A stretch of DNA of 13,738 nucleotides from an uncultured Verrucomicrobium sp. (GTDB lineage: Bacteria; Verrucomicrobiota; Verrucomicrobiia; Methylacidiphilales; GAS474). Shown piece by piece: positions 1-6,395 of the stretch. A model generated the notes under the pieces. That model ran no database searches. It saw only the letters and a list, made by a program, of their open reading frames with translations, and was not told the DNA's origin. The stretch covers positions 1 to 13,738 of the forward strand of contig CAISZB010000277.1 of the NCBI GenBank assembly GCA_903889845.1, in the 5' to 3' direction. Within the stretch, counting starts at the first letter, position 1. Each line of letters starts with the position of its first letter. Position numbers and translations under genes: made by a program.

Positions 1-394
1 GGCCCAGAATCTCGGTCTCTCCCACGACCATCGACTCCAGGCCCGAGGCGAGGCGGAAGAGCCGCTCCACCGAGGCCCGTCCGGCCAGGTGGAAGGAATG
101 GGCGGCGAAATCGGCGGCCAGGTTCCCCTCGGTCCCGCCGGTCTCTTGATGGAACGAGGCGAGGAACGCGGCCCAGGCCTCCTCCTTCTTCCCCTGGCCG
201 ACGCCGAAGAACTCGACCCGGTTGCACGTCGAAAGGAGGACCGCCTCCTCCAGGCCGACGACCTCCCGCAGGCGGCCCAGCGCCGCGGCGAGAGCGTCGT
301 CGCGGAAGGCCGCGCGCTCCCGCACCGCCACCGGGGCCTCCCGGAAGGAGAGGCCCCCGCAAAGAAACGTCGCGGGGCTGGCGGGCGTCGTCAT
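1..394 (-). CDS. hemA: Glutamyl-tRNA reductase, N-terminal part (cut by window edge)
   Basis: Glutamyl-tRNA reductase makes glutamate-1-semialdehyde from Glu-tRNA with NADPH, the first committed step of C5 tetrapyrrole (heme) synthesis in the cytoplasm. I translated the minus strand from the ATG at 394-392. It gives 131 residues before the sequence runs out, so most of the enzyme (family usually 400-450 aa) lies left of the window. Visible family signatures are GGLSFREAPVAVRER near residues 13-27, LLSTCNRVEFFGV with the presumed catalytic cysteine at about residue 57, and ESMVVGETEILG at the cut end. The start overlaps the stop of the upstream CcsA/HemX-like gene in an ATGA arrangement, which implies translational coupling. 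There is no Shine-Dalgarno motif; the bases before ATG are CTTTTCCTC. Identification is firm from the motifs. Confidence 0.95.
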   Translation of the reverse strand, partial: MTTPASPATFLCGGLSFREAPVAVRERAAFRDDALAAALGRLREVVGLEEAVLLSTCNRVEFFGVGQGKKEEAWAAFLASFHQETGGTEGNLAADFAAHSFHLAGRASVERLFRLASGLESMVVGETEILG

Positions 395-1209
395 GAGGAA
401 AAGCGGTGGGCGTGGCTCAGGGAGTCGATCCCCCAGAACGTCAGCAGGATGAAAACGTAGCTTCCCACGGAACACCACGCCACCCGCCGCGCGCCGAAGC
501 CGAAGAGGGTCGGCGAGAGGACGAGGTGGAGGTAGAGCGCCCAGACGACCGCCGACCAGACGATCTTCACCCAATCGGCCTGGGCGCCCCCCATGCCGCC
601 CGACTCCGTCACCAGTCCCCCGGCGGCAAGGCCGAGGGTGAGGAGGAAGAAACCCCACACCAGCATCCGGCGCTGGATGCGCGCCAGGTCGCCCATCGCC
701 GGAAGGCGGTAGAACCATTGCCGCAACTGATGCCCCTTCAACTGCCGCTCCTGGACGAGGTAGAGGACGGAGGAGACGGCGGCGAGGCCGAGCGCCCCGT
801 AGGCCAGGAGGCTGAACGAGGCGTGGAGCTCCAGCGCCCAGCCGAGGTTCGGCAGGGAGCGCGGGACGTCGATCGGCGCGGCGAGGGCGAAGAACCCCGT
901 CCCGGCGACGACCGGCGCGGTGAAGGCTCCGAGGACGGAGACGCGGTAGGCGGTCCCGATGACGAGGTAGGTGAGGAGGAGCGACCAGTCGAGGAAGGCG
1001 ACCGTTTCAAACAGGTTCGTGATCGGGCAATGGCCGATGTGCCGCCCGCGCTCCGAGAGGAAGAGGGAGATCGAGAGCCAGGCGAGGAAGAGGAGGCCGT
1101 TGTTCCACTGCGTGTGCTGCGACCGCCCCGCGCCGAGGGCGTAAGCCGCCCAGGCCGCACTGAGCAGCGCCAGCGCGACGCCGAGGGCGAACCAGAGCCT
1201 TTCGTCCAT
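391..1209 (-). CDS. CcsA/HemX-like cytochrome c assembly membrane protein
   Basis: This 272-residue protein has about eight hydrophobic segments and belongs to the cytochrome c assembly family (CcsA/CcmC/YpjD/HemX group). It acts in the cytoplasmic membrane. Family-like stretches include CPITNLFETVAFLDWSLLL, LELHASFSLLAYGALGLAA and the end WGIDSLSHAHRFSS, which keep the conserved histidines. The tryptophan-rich heme-handling loop (WGxYWxWDxKE in true CcsA) is degenerate: here only DWVKIVWSAVVWALYLHL is seen. That makes a HemX/YpjD-type role beside hemA as plausible as heme export. I chose the ATG at 1209 (MDERLWF) because the upstream in-frame extension from 1278 is hydrophilic, Cys/Ser/Arg-rich and overlaps the yqeY-like gene. 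The stop overlaps the hemA start by 4 bp. A ccsA-like gene next to hemA is a known arrangement in several phyla. Confidence 0.85.
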   Translation of the reverse strand: MDERLWFALGVALALLSAAWAAYALGAGRSQHTQWNNGLLFLAWLSISLFLSERGRHIGHCPITNLFETVAFLDWSLLLTYLVIGTAYRVSVLGAFTAPVVAGTGFFALAAPIDVPRSLPNLGWALELHASFSLLAYGALGLAAVSSVLYLVQERQLKGHQLRQWFYRLPAMGDLARIQRRMLVWGFFLLTLGLAAGGLVTESGGMGGAQADWVKIVWSAVVWALYLHLVLSPTLFGFGARRVAWCSVGSYVFILLTFWGIDSLSHAHRFSS

Positions 1210-1231
1210 GGGGAAGCAGGATAGGCCCCGG

Positions 1232-1684
1232 TCAGGGCAGGAGTTTCTGGACGAGCTGGCTGAGCACCCGCCCCTCAACGCGGCCCGCCGCCTTCGCCTG
1301 CGCGGCCTTCATCACCGCGCCCATTTGGGCCTTGCCCGTTGCGCCGACTTCGGCGATGGCGCCCTTCACGATCGCCTCGATCTCCTCGGGGGAGAGGGAG
1401 GCCGGGAGGTATTCCTCCAAAATGACGATCTCGGCCTTTTCCTTCGCGGCCTGTTCGGGGCGGCCGCCGCTCTCGTATCCGGCGACCGAGTCGTGCCGCT
1501 TCTTGACCTCCTTGCGGAGGACGGCGATCACATCGGCGTCGCTCGGGACGGCGGAGGCCCCGCCGCTCTCGATGGCGGCGTATTTCACCGCCGACTTCAG
1601 CATCCGCAGGACGGAGAGCCGCTCCGCCGCACGGGCCAGCATCGCTTTCTTCAAATCGTCGTCGATCTTGGCAACAAGACTCAT
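1232..1684 (-). CDS. GatB/YqeY-domain protein
   Basis: The 150-residue product matches the YqeY family (GatB_Yqey domain), a small helical cytosolic protein related to the tail domain of the Glu/Asp-tRNA amidotransferase B subunit; free-standing YqeY has no settled function. Family features are the N-terminal DDLKKAMLARAAERLSVLRM, the central RKEVKKRHDSVAGYESGGR, EIVILEEYLPASLSPEEIEA, and a C-terminal GKAQMGAVMKAAQAKAAGR followed by VEGRVLSQLVQKLL. Length is normal for the family (about 150). The gene ends 22 bp before the CcsA-like start. Between it and the preceding permease lie 53 bp carrying a small hairpin just before the ATG (separate entry). No clear Shine-Dalgarno at normal spacing is visible. 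Confidence 0.93.
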   Translation of the reverse strand: MSLVAKIDDDLKKAMLARAAERLSVLRMLKSAVKYAAIESGGASAVPSDADVIAVLRKEVKKRHDSVAGYESGGRPEQAAKEKAEIVILEEYLPASLSPEEIEAIVKGAIAEVGATGKAQMGAVMKAAQAKAAGRVEGRVLSQLVQKLLP

Positions 1685-1687
1685 AGG

Positions 1688-1709
1688 GAGGGGTACGTTA
1701 GCACCCCTC
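1688..1709 (-). promoter_or_regulatory. Hairpin in the leader of the yqeY-like gene
   Basis: On the coding strand GAGGGGT is followed after 8 nt (GCTAACGT) by its exact complement ACCCCTC, ending three bases before the ATG at 1684. The stem is 7 bp. The purine arm is the only Shine-Dalgarno-like run in the leader and would lie about 20 nt from the ATG if unfolded. Folding would either mask it or shorten the effective distance. It could also be the remains of a terminator of the permease transcript, but no T-run follows. The structure is seen; the function is inference. Confidence 0.4.
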
Positions 1710-1737
1710 GGAACCCCTTGCCAGTCCTATGAACGGC

Positions 1738-2544
1738 TTAGGACGACGCGCTCGTGTACCGCCGCAGCCCGAAGTGGAAGAACCAGACCGCCGCCGCGCA
1801 GAGCGCCACGGTCCCGGCGACGAGCCACGCCGTCAAGCCCAGGGGGGGCATCCCGCCCCGGGCCAGGGCGCGGACGGGGAGATTCGCCACCAGCAGGACG
1901 GGGATCGTCCACGTGAAGAGGCGGAGGAAGAGGCCCTTGAAGGCTTCCCGGGGCTGCCGGGCGATGTTGAAGAGCTGGTAATAGACCCCGATGAAGCCGT
2001 GCGCCTTCGTCACCCAGAAGGCCGGGACGATCAGGATCAGCAGCACCGCCCAATGGAGCGCGACGCCGAGGACGACGAACCCCGCCGCCATCGCCAGCCC
2101 GCCGACGGTGATCCCCGCGCCCAGGTGGGCAAAGGCCCAGCCGCAGACGCCCATCCCGAGGAACGAATTCGGGATCGAGCCGATGTCCCATTGCCGGGTC
2201 GAGACGAGGAAGAGGGCCGGGGCCGGACGGAGGAGGAGGAAGTCGAGCTTCCCCTCCCGGATCAGTTCGGGGAACTGGAGGAAGTTGACCATGCAGAACG
2301 TCTGGAAGAGCTGCTGCATCCACTGGCTCATCCCGACGAGGAGGACCATCTCCCACTGCGTCCATCCGGCGATGGTGTCGACGTGGAGGTAGAGGACCTT
2401 GATGAAGACGAGCTGGAGGACGAACCAGCAGACCTCGACCGCCATCCAGATGATGAAGTTGCCCCGGAACATCATCTCCCGCGCCAGGGAGTACTTCCCG
2501 TGCGCGAGCCAGATGTCGAGGAGGTGCCGTACCTTCGTCTGCAT
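1738..2544 (-). CDS. ABC-2 type transporter permease (second of a pair)
   Basis: This 268-residue integral membrane protein resembles the ABC-2 family permeases of the DUF990/ABC2_membrane_6 type that work in pairs with one ATPase as exporters. It has about six hydrophobic segments, for example AVEVCWFVLQLVFIKVLYL, a long run VLGVALHWAVLLILIVPAFWV, and a C-terminal LVAGTVALCAAAVWFFHFGL. The loop FPELIREGKLDFLLLRPAPA matches the coupling-type loop of the partner (DIRDGKISQILLRPMNYG), which shows the two permeases are paralogues. The start ATG at 2544 follows GGGAGG at good spacing, and lies only 2 bp after the stop of the partner gene, so the two are translated together. The substrate cannot be told. 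No ATP-binding protein is encoded next to them. Confidence 0.88.
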   Translation of the reverse strand: MQTKVRHLLDIWLAHGKYSLAREMMFRGNFIIWMAVEVCWFVLQLVFIKVLYLHVDTIAGWTQWEMVLLVGMSQWMQQLFQTFCMVNFLQFPELIREGKLDFLLLRPAPALFLVSTRQWDIGSIPNSFLGMGVCGWAFAHLGAGITVGGLAMAAGFVVLGVALHWAVLLILIVPAFWVTKAHGFIGVYYQLFNIARQPREAFKGLFLRLFTWTIPVLLVANLPVRALARGGMPPLGLTAWLVAGTVALCAAAVWFFHFGLRRYTSASS

Positions 2545-2546
2545 AT

Positions 2547-3368
2547 TTAGCCTCCCACCGCCGTGTATTTCTTGAGGCCCCGCTTCCACAGGAAGGCGGC
2601 GAGGCCGAAGGCGACGGCGATCCACATCCATTGGAGCAGGAAGCCATGCCACAGCGCCGCCCCGTGGAGGTGGCCCAGGAGGACCGAGACGGGGAACCAA
2701 TACTCGCTCCCGCAGGGGGAGGAGACGGCGATTGTCCGCCACGGCTCCGGCAGGAAATCGAGCGGGAAGACGTGGCCGCCAGCCAGGAACTCGACCGCGA
2801 AGAGGATGAAGACGATCCCGCCGATCTCCAGCAGCCAGAACGCGAGGAGCCCCGTCATGAAGGAGATCGAAAACTGGAGGACCGCCGAGCCGCAGAAGGC
2901 GACGAAGGCCGGAAGCAGCGTCTTCGACAACGGAATCCCGACGAAGACCTCCCGGAAAAACCACAGGAGGACCGCCAGCGGCACCGAGGCGAAGAGGAGA
3001 TGGGCGGCGCGGGAGGAGGCGAAGAGGAGGAAGCGGTAGGCCCCGTAATTCATCGGGCGGAGGAGGATTTGACTGATCTTCCCGTCGCGGATGTCGGAGG
3101 CGATCTGGAAGTCGTCCTCCGTCGGCGCGAAGCCGTTGTCGAGGACCAGGAGGGCGAAGTAATAGGCCATCATTGCCGCCCACGAATAGCCGCCCAGGGT
3201 GCCTTTCCCCTGATAGACCGCGCCCCAGACGAACCAGGTGACGACGAGCGGCAGGAGGCTCGAAAAGACGCGGAGGAAGAAGCCCCACCGGTAGATGAGG
3301 GCGCTCTGGAACCCCAGCGTGAAGATGCCGCGCCAGCCCTGGAACGCGAGGGAAAGAGCCTCCTTCAT
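2547..3368 (-). CDS. ABC-2 type transporter permease (first of a pair)
   Basis: This is a 273-residue membrane protein of the same ABC-2 (DUF990-like) family as the next gene, with about six hydrophobic stretches (SLLPLVVTWFVWGAVY, LLFASVPLAVLLWFF, LEIGGIVFILFAVEFLAGG, WMWIAVAFGLAAFLWKRGL). The loop ASDIRDGKISQILLRPMNYG is characteristic of these permeases. The ending FLWKRGLKKYTAVGG parallels FHFGLRRYTSASS in the partner. The ATG at 3368 lies 10 bp after the folB stop. AAGGAG overlaps the folB stop codon but lies about 13 nt from the ATG, which is long. These permeases normally need an ATPase gene, which usually lies immediately upstream; here folB is upstream instead, so the ATPase must lie elsewhere or be lost. 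The substrate is unknown. Confidence 0.88.
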   Translation of the reverse strand: MKEALSLAFQGWRGIFTLGFQSALIYRWGFFLRVFSSLLPLVVTWFVWGAVYQGKGTLGGYSWAAMMAYYFALLVLDNGFAPTEDDFQIASDIRDGKISQILLRPMNYGAYRFLLFASSRAAHLLFASVPLAVLLWFFREVFVGIPLSKTLLPAFVAFCGSAVLQFSISFMTGLLAFWLLEIGGIVFILFAVEFLAGGHVFPLDFLPEPWRTIAVSSPCGSEYWFPVSVLLGHLHGAALWHGFLLQWMWIAVAFGLAAFLWKRGLKKYTAVGG

Positions 3369-3378
3369 AGCGACGAGG

Positions 3379-3741
3379 CTACTCCTTCCTCCGGACGATC
3401 CGGACGCCGGTCGACTCGGCCCCCGGGAGGACGAATTTGTCGATCTGGAGCGTCACCGCCCGGATGCCCGGCAGCGCGAAGAGGGCGGCGGCCATCTCCT
3501 CGGCCAGGGTCTCCAGCAGGCGGCGGGGCCGGAGGGCGGCGACGGCGCGGATCGCCGCCGCGGCGCCGTCGTAGTCGACGGTCCCGTCGATCTCGTCCCG
3601 GGACGCGGCGGCGGCAACGAGGCCGGGCGTCGGCTCGATCTCGACGGAGACGGATATCTCCTGCGCCTGCGCCCGCTCCGCGTCGGGCACGCCCAGGAAG
3701 GTCTTAACGCGCAAACGCGAGATCAGGATGCGATCGGACAT
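3379..3741 (-). CDS. folB: Dihydroneopterin aldolase
   Basis: FolB converts 7,8-dihydroneopterin to 6-hydroxymethyl-7,8-dihydropterin plus glycolaldehyde in folate synthesis (cytosolic, usually an octamer). The 120-residue product has normal family length and the expected landmarks: RILISRLRVKTFLGVPDAER with the substrate-site glutamate near residue 22, the GTVDYDG segment with Tyr57, LLETLAEEMA with Glu77, and the catalytic lysine in QIDKFVLPGAE at residue 102. The start ATG (3741) lies inside the end of the upstream HAD-Nudix gene, giving a 38-bp overlap. The leader is CCCTCCTGGACC with no Shine-Dalgarno, so expression probably depends on coupling to the upstream gene. A second folate-linked enzyme (MTHFR domain) lies elsewhere in the window, but no other folate synthesis gene is adjacent. 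Confidence 0.95.
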   Translation of the reverse strand: MSDRILISRLRVKTFLGVPDAERAQAQEISVSVEIEPTPGLVAAAASRDEIDGTVDYDGAAAAIRAVAALRPRRLLETLAEEMAAALFALPGIRAVTLQIDKFVLPGAESTGVRIVRRKE

Positions 3742-4774
3742 GGTCCAGGAGGGCCCGGCTGGGGCCGTTGAGGTTGAGGGAAAGGGCCGCCTCCGGCGTC
3801 ACCCAGCGGAAGCGGTCGGCCTCCTCGTTGAGGGTCACGGCGTCGGCCTCGGTCGCGGTCTGTGCGGTGTAGGTGAGGAGGAGGAAATGGGCCTTCTTGA
3901 AGAACTCGGGCGGCTGGATGCAATCGATCACCCCGGCGAAGCGGACCTCGCCCAGCTCCAGGCCGGTCTCCTCCCGCACCTCCCGCCGGACGGCGTCGCT
4001 CGCGGTCTCCCCGCCCTTGATCTTCCCGCCCGGGATGCCCCAGTGGTGGCTCCACTTGTAGGTCTCGATCATCAGGACCTCGCCCTTCCGGTTGTAGATC
4101 AGCGCGCCGACGGTCGGGACCGGCGGGACGTTGTCGCCGTCGGCCCGGTTCTGTTCCAGCCAGAGGCGGACCTGGTGGAGGTTCTGGAAGAGGAGATCGG
4201 GACTGCTCCCCTTCAGCTTCGCGAGGGAGTCGTAGCCGGTCAGCACCGCGCAGCTCATCACGCCGCCGTGCCGGGCCGTCTCGATGTCGTGCGTCATGTC
4301 GCCGACGAAGAGGGTCTCCTTCGGATCGAGGCCGTTCTCGGCCAGGAGGACGCCGATTGTCTTCCGCTTGTCGAGGGCCTGCGTGTAGGCCTTCGTGAAG
4401 CGGTCCCCGATGCCGAGGCGCGCGCTCTGGACCGCGAAATGGTCCGAATGAATGGTGCTGAGCAGGAAAACGGGCATCCCCTGGTCCTGCGCATAGTCGA
4501 GGAAATCGCGCGCGAAGGGGAGGAGCGGGATCTCCTCCTGGATGAGGCGGAAGGCCTCGTGGTAGTCCGATTCCAGGTCGGCCATCGTCGCCTCCGGGAG
4601 GTGGAGGCGGTAGAACTCGGGGAAGGGGAGGAAGAACTTTTCCCGGAACTCGTCGGCCGTAAAGGGGGAGCGACCCCGCTTCTCGAAGAGGGCATTCGTC
4701 GCCGTCAACACCGGGGGAAAGTCGTCGACGAGGGTGCCGGACCAGTCGAGGATCAGGTTCTTGATGACGGGCAT
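3704..4774 (-). CDS. HAD-like hydrolase fused to a Nudix hydrolase
   Basis: The 356-residue product has two domains. Residues 1 to about 210 are HAD-type: motif I is ILDWSGTLVDD (nucleophile Asp10), motif II the Thr/Ser of FLLSTIHSDHF, motif III the Lys in ALDKRKTIG, and motif IV GDMTHDIETA near residue 157. The second motif I aspartate of most HAD phosphatases is Ser12 here (D-W-S-G-T); phosphonatases have Ala at this place. Residues about 225-356 are a Nudix domain with a complete box, GKIKGGE plus TASDAVRREVREETGL near residues 248-270. The two active sites suggest a pyrophosphatase and a phosphatase acting in series on a nucleotide or sugar-nucleotide, which is inference. I chose ATG 4774 because the longer form would run deep into the L,D-transpeptidase gene. 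AGGAGG lies about 18 nt upstream in a hairpin (separate entry). It overlaps folB by 38 bp. Confidence 0.9.
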   Translation of the reverse strand: MPVIKNLILDWSGTLVDDFPPVLTATNALFEKRGRSPFTADEFREKFFLPFPEFYRLHLPEATMADLESDYHEAFRLIQEEIPLLPFARDFLDYAQDQGMPVFLLSTIHSDHFAVQSARLGIGDRFTKAYTQALDKRKTIGVLLAENGLDPKETLFVGDMTHDIETARHGGVMSCAVLTGYDSLAKLKGSSPDLLFQNLHQVRLWLEQNRADGDNVPPVPTVGALIYNRKGEVLMIETYKWSHHWGIPGGKIKGGETASDAVRREVREETGLELGEVRFAGVIDCIQPPEFFKKAHFLLLTYTAQTATEADAVTLNEEADRFRWVTPEAALSLNLNGPSRALLDHVRSHPDLAFAR

Positions 4775-4777
4775 GGG

Positions 4778-4798
4778 AGGAGGGAAGCTACGCCTCCT
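4778..4798 (-). promoter_or_regulatory. Hairpin pairing AGGAGG with CCTCCT before the HAD-Nudix start
   Basis: On the coding strand AGGAGG, overlapping the stop codon of the upstream L,D-transpeptidase gene, is followed after 9 nt by its perfect complement CCTCCT, then CCC and the ATG. The stem is 6 bp. AGGAGG is a strong Shine-Dalgarno sequence but too far (18 nt) from the ATG unless the hairpin forms, in which case it is base-paired. This may make initiation depend on ribosomes finishing the upstream gene. The layout resembles that before the yqeY-like gene. Confidence 0.4.
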
Positions 4799-5261
4799 AT
4801 CCCGCGATTTCAACCTCGGTTCCGACCTCAACCCGGTCGAAGAGATCGATCGCGTCGCCATTCCGCAACCGGATGCAGCCGTGGGAGGCGGGCGTCCCGA
4901 TCCGGTCCTCGCGGTTCGTGCCGTGGAAGTAGATGTAGCGGGCCTGCGTGTTCGCGTTGGCGGGGTCGAGGCCTTCCAGCCACAGGATGCGGGTCAGCAC
5001 CCAATCGACCTCCTGCGGGGGCATCTCCGGCGTCCAGACTTCCCCCGTCGGCTTCCGGCAGACGAAGCGGGCGCCGAGGGGCTCCCCCGCGCCGATCTTC
5101 TCCGCGATGCGGAAGCGGCCGCGCGGCGTCTTGTTGCTCCCCTCCTCCTCCCCCAGGCCCAGGGCCGAGGTGCTGACCGGGGCCGACCAGAGGACGGTCT
5201 CCCCCTCCAGCAGATCGACCCGCTGGGCCTCGACGTCAACGCGGAGGTGGGAGCCACTCAT
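4797..5261 (-). CDS. L,D-transpeptidase (YkuD domain), no signal peptide
   Basis: The 154-residue protein is a single YkuD catalytic domain. Enzymes of this type cross-link peptidoglycan stem peptides or attach proteins to them through a cysteine thiol. The signature is present as YIYFHGTNREDRIGTPA (His113) and SHGCIRLRNGDAIDLF (His127, Cys129, Arg131). The N-terminus, MSGSHLRVDVEAQRVDLLEG, goes straight into the domain without a signal peptide or membrane anchor. An in-frame stop six codons upstream of the ATG rules out a longer form with a leader. Short leaderless YkuD proteins with TSALGLGEEEGSNKTPRGRF-like and RKPTGEVWTPE segments form a known subgroup whose location is unclear. It starts 4 bp after the LOG gene stop, with only AAGG as a weak ribosome site. 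Confidence 0.92.
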   Translation of the reverse strand: MSGSHLRVDVEAQRVDLLEGETVLWSAPVSTSALGLGEEEGSNKTPRGRFRIAEKIGAGEPLGARFVCRKPTGEVWTPEMPPQEVDWVLTRILWLEGLDPANANTQARYIYFHGTNREDRIGTPASHGCIRLRNGDAIDLFDRVEVGTEVEIAG

Positions 5262-5265
5262 GGCC

Positions 5266-6357
5266 TTAAAACTCGTTCAGCCGGTCGATCAGTTGCCGGA
5301 ACCGGCCCCAGGCCTTCCGGTCGAAGGTGAGGCAGAGGCGGGGCAGGGCGGCGAGTTCCGGCTCGTTCGCCTCCTCGGGGAAGACGGGGCAGGCGCGGAG
5401 GTCGTCCCCCGGCCCGACGATGTCGGCGAAGTCCTCCTGAAGGCGCTTCAGCGCCCCTTCCGGGACGGGGCGGTGGAGGCGGACGACGGTCTGGTCCCCG
5501 ATGTGCCGGTAGGAATGGAAGTTGTAGTAGAAGGTCTCGATCTCCTTCCGCGCGACGGCGGGATCGTCGGTGAACTTGAAGAGATGGAAATCGGAATCGG
5601 AGATGAGGCCGTCCCGCAGGAGGTGCTCCCGGAGGTATTTCTCGAACGTCCGCCAGAAGTTGCCGCCCGGCGCGTCGATGAAGACGATGGGGCGCATCTC
5701 CGCCTTTCCCGTCTGCATCAGCGTGATCGCCTCGAACCCCTCGTCCATCGTCCCGAAGCCGCCGGGGAAGAGGGCGATGGCGTGGGCCTCCTTCACGAAG
5801 TTCAGCTTCCGGGTGAAGAAGTAGTGGAAGTTGATCAGCTTCGTGTCGCCGAAGATCGTCGCGTTCGCCTTCTGCTCGAAGGGCAGGGCGATGTTCAGGC
5901 CGAAGCCGTTTTCCCGGCCCGCCCCCTCCTGCGCCGCGCCCATGATCCCGTCCCCGCCGCCGGTGATGACCATGTAACCGGCCTTCACCATCAATTCGGA
6001 GAAGTCGCGCGCCGCGCGGAATTCCCGCGCCCGCGAGGGGGTCCGGGCGGAGCCGAAGATGACGATCTTCTTCCGGTCCCGGTATTGGGAGAAAATCTTG
6101 CTCGCGTAGCGGAGCTCCTTGATCGACTGGTTGAAGAGGCGGCGTTCCGCCCGGGGCGTCTTCTGCTGCGCGAGGCGGTAGACGGAGACGACCATCTCGT
6201 AGTATTCCCGGCAGTCCGGGTCGATCCCGGTCTCGGTCAGGAAGGCCCGGATTTTCGCATCCAGGGCCGCGTCCCCGGTCCCGTAGGGGACGCGAACGGG
6301 ATTTCCATTTTGGGGGCGCTGCGCAAGATCGGCTTTACTTTCTATCCCGGAAGGCAT
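5266..6357 (-). CDS. LOG-family Rossmann-fold protein (nucleotide 5'-monophosphate nucleosidase-like)
   Basis: The protein belongs to the lysine decarboxylase-like LOG family; characterised members remove the base from nucleoside 5'-monophosphates, including cytokinin ribotides. Both active-site signatures are intact: GGGDGIMGAAQEGAG near residue 132 and FPGGFGTMDEGFEAITLMQTGK near residue 197. A helical region precedes the fold (residues 30-95), and about 100 residues follow it, so at 363 aa it is the long form; compact LOG proteins are about 180-200 aa. The strand-start KKIVIFGSARTPSR marks the beginning of the Rossmann fold. The first 20 codons lie in DNA that is AT-richer than the rest, so the true start is uncertain, although no later start before residue 54 is evident. 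The leader is ACCCCTCCATC without Shine-Dalgarno. It heads the minus-strand run and is divergent from the one-carbon gene. Confidence 0.9.
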   Translation of the reverse strand: MPSGIESKADLAQRPQNGNPVRVPYGTGDAALDAKIRAFLTETGIDPDCREYYEMVVSVYRLAQQKTPRAERRLFNQSIKELRYASKIFSQYRDRKKIVIFGSARTPSRAREFRAARDFSELMVKAGYMVITGGGDGIMGAAQEGAGRENGFGLNIALPFEQKANATIFGDTKLINFHYFFTRKLNFVKEAHAIALFPGGFGTMDEGFEAITLMQTGKAEMRPIVFIDAPGGNFWRTFEKYLREHLLRDGLISDSDFHLFKFTDDPAVARKEIETFYYNFHSYRHIGDQTVVRLHRPVPEGALKRLQEDFADIVGPGDDLRACPVFPEEANEPELAALPRLCLTFDRKAWGRFRQLIDRLNEF

Positions 6358-6395
6358 GATGGAGGGGTTTCACATTTTGGCGTAAGAAGCGGCAC
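6358..6395. promoter_or_regulatory. Short divergent intergenic region
   Basis: Only 38 bp separate the start codons of the LOG gene (minus) and the one-carbon enzyme gene (plus). It is less GC-rich than the flanks. Both promoters must overlap here or extend into the 5' ends of the genes. I see no convincing -35/-10 pair, riboswitch or SAM-responsive element. The plus-strand leader has only AAGAAG as a weak ribosome site. Confidence 0.4.

Noticed and set aside
1738..3288. 516-codon minus-strand frame that would join both permeases
   Set aside because: Its second half is the real permease, but the first half is an out-of-frame Arg/Pro-rich reading of the other permease. The ATG at 2544 with GGGAGG is the real start.
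3728..5176. 482-codon plus-strand open frame
   Set aside because: It lies antisense to the HAD-Nudix and L,D-transpeptidase genes, both of which have clear catalytic motifs.
4797..5261. Truncated L,D-transpeptidase that lost its signal peptide
   Set aside because: An in-frame stop lies just upstream and the domain is complete; leaderless short YkuD proteins are a known subgroup.
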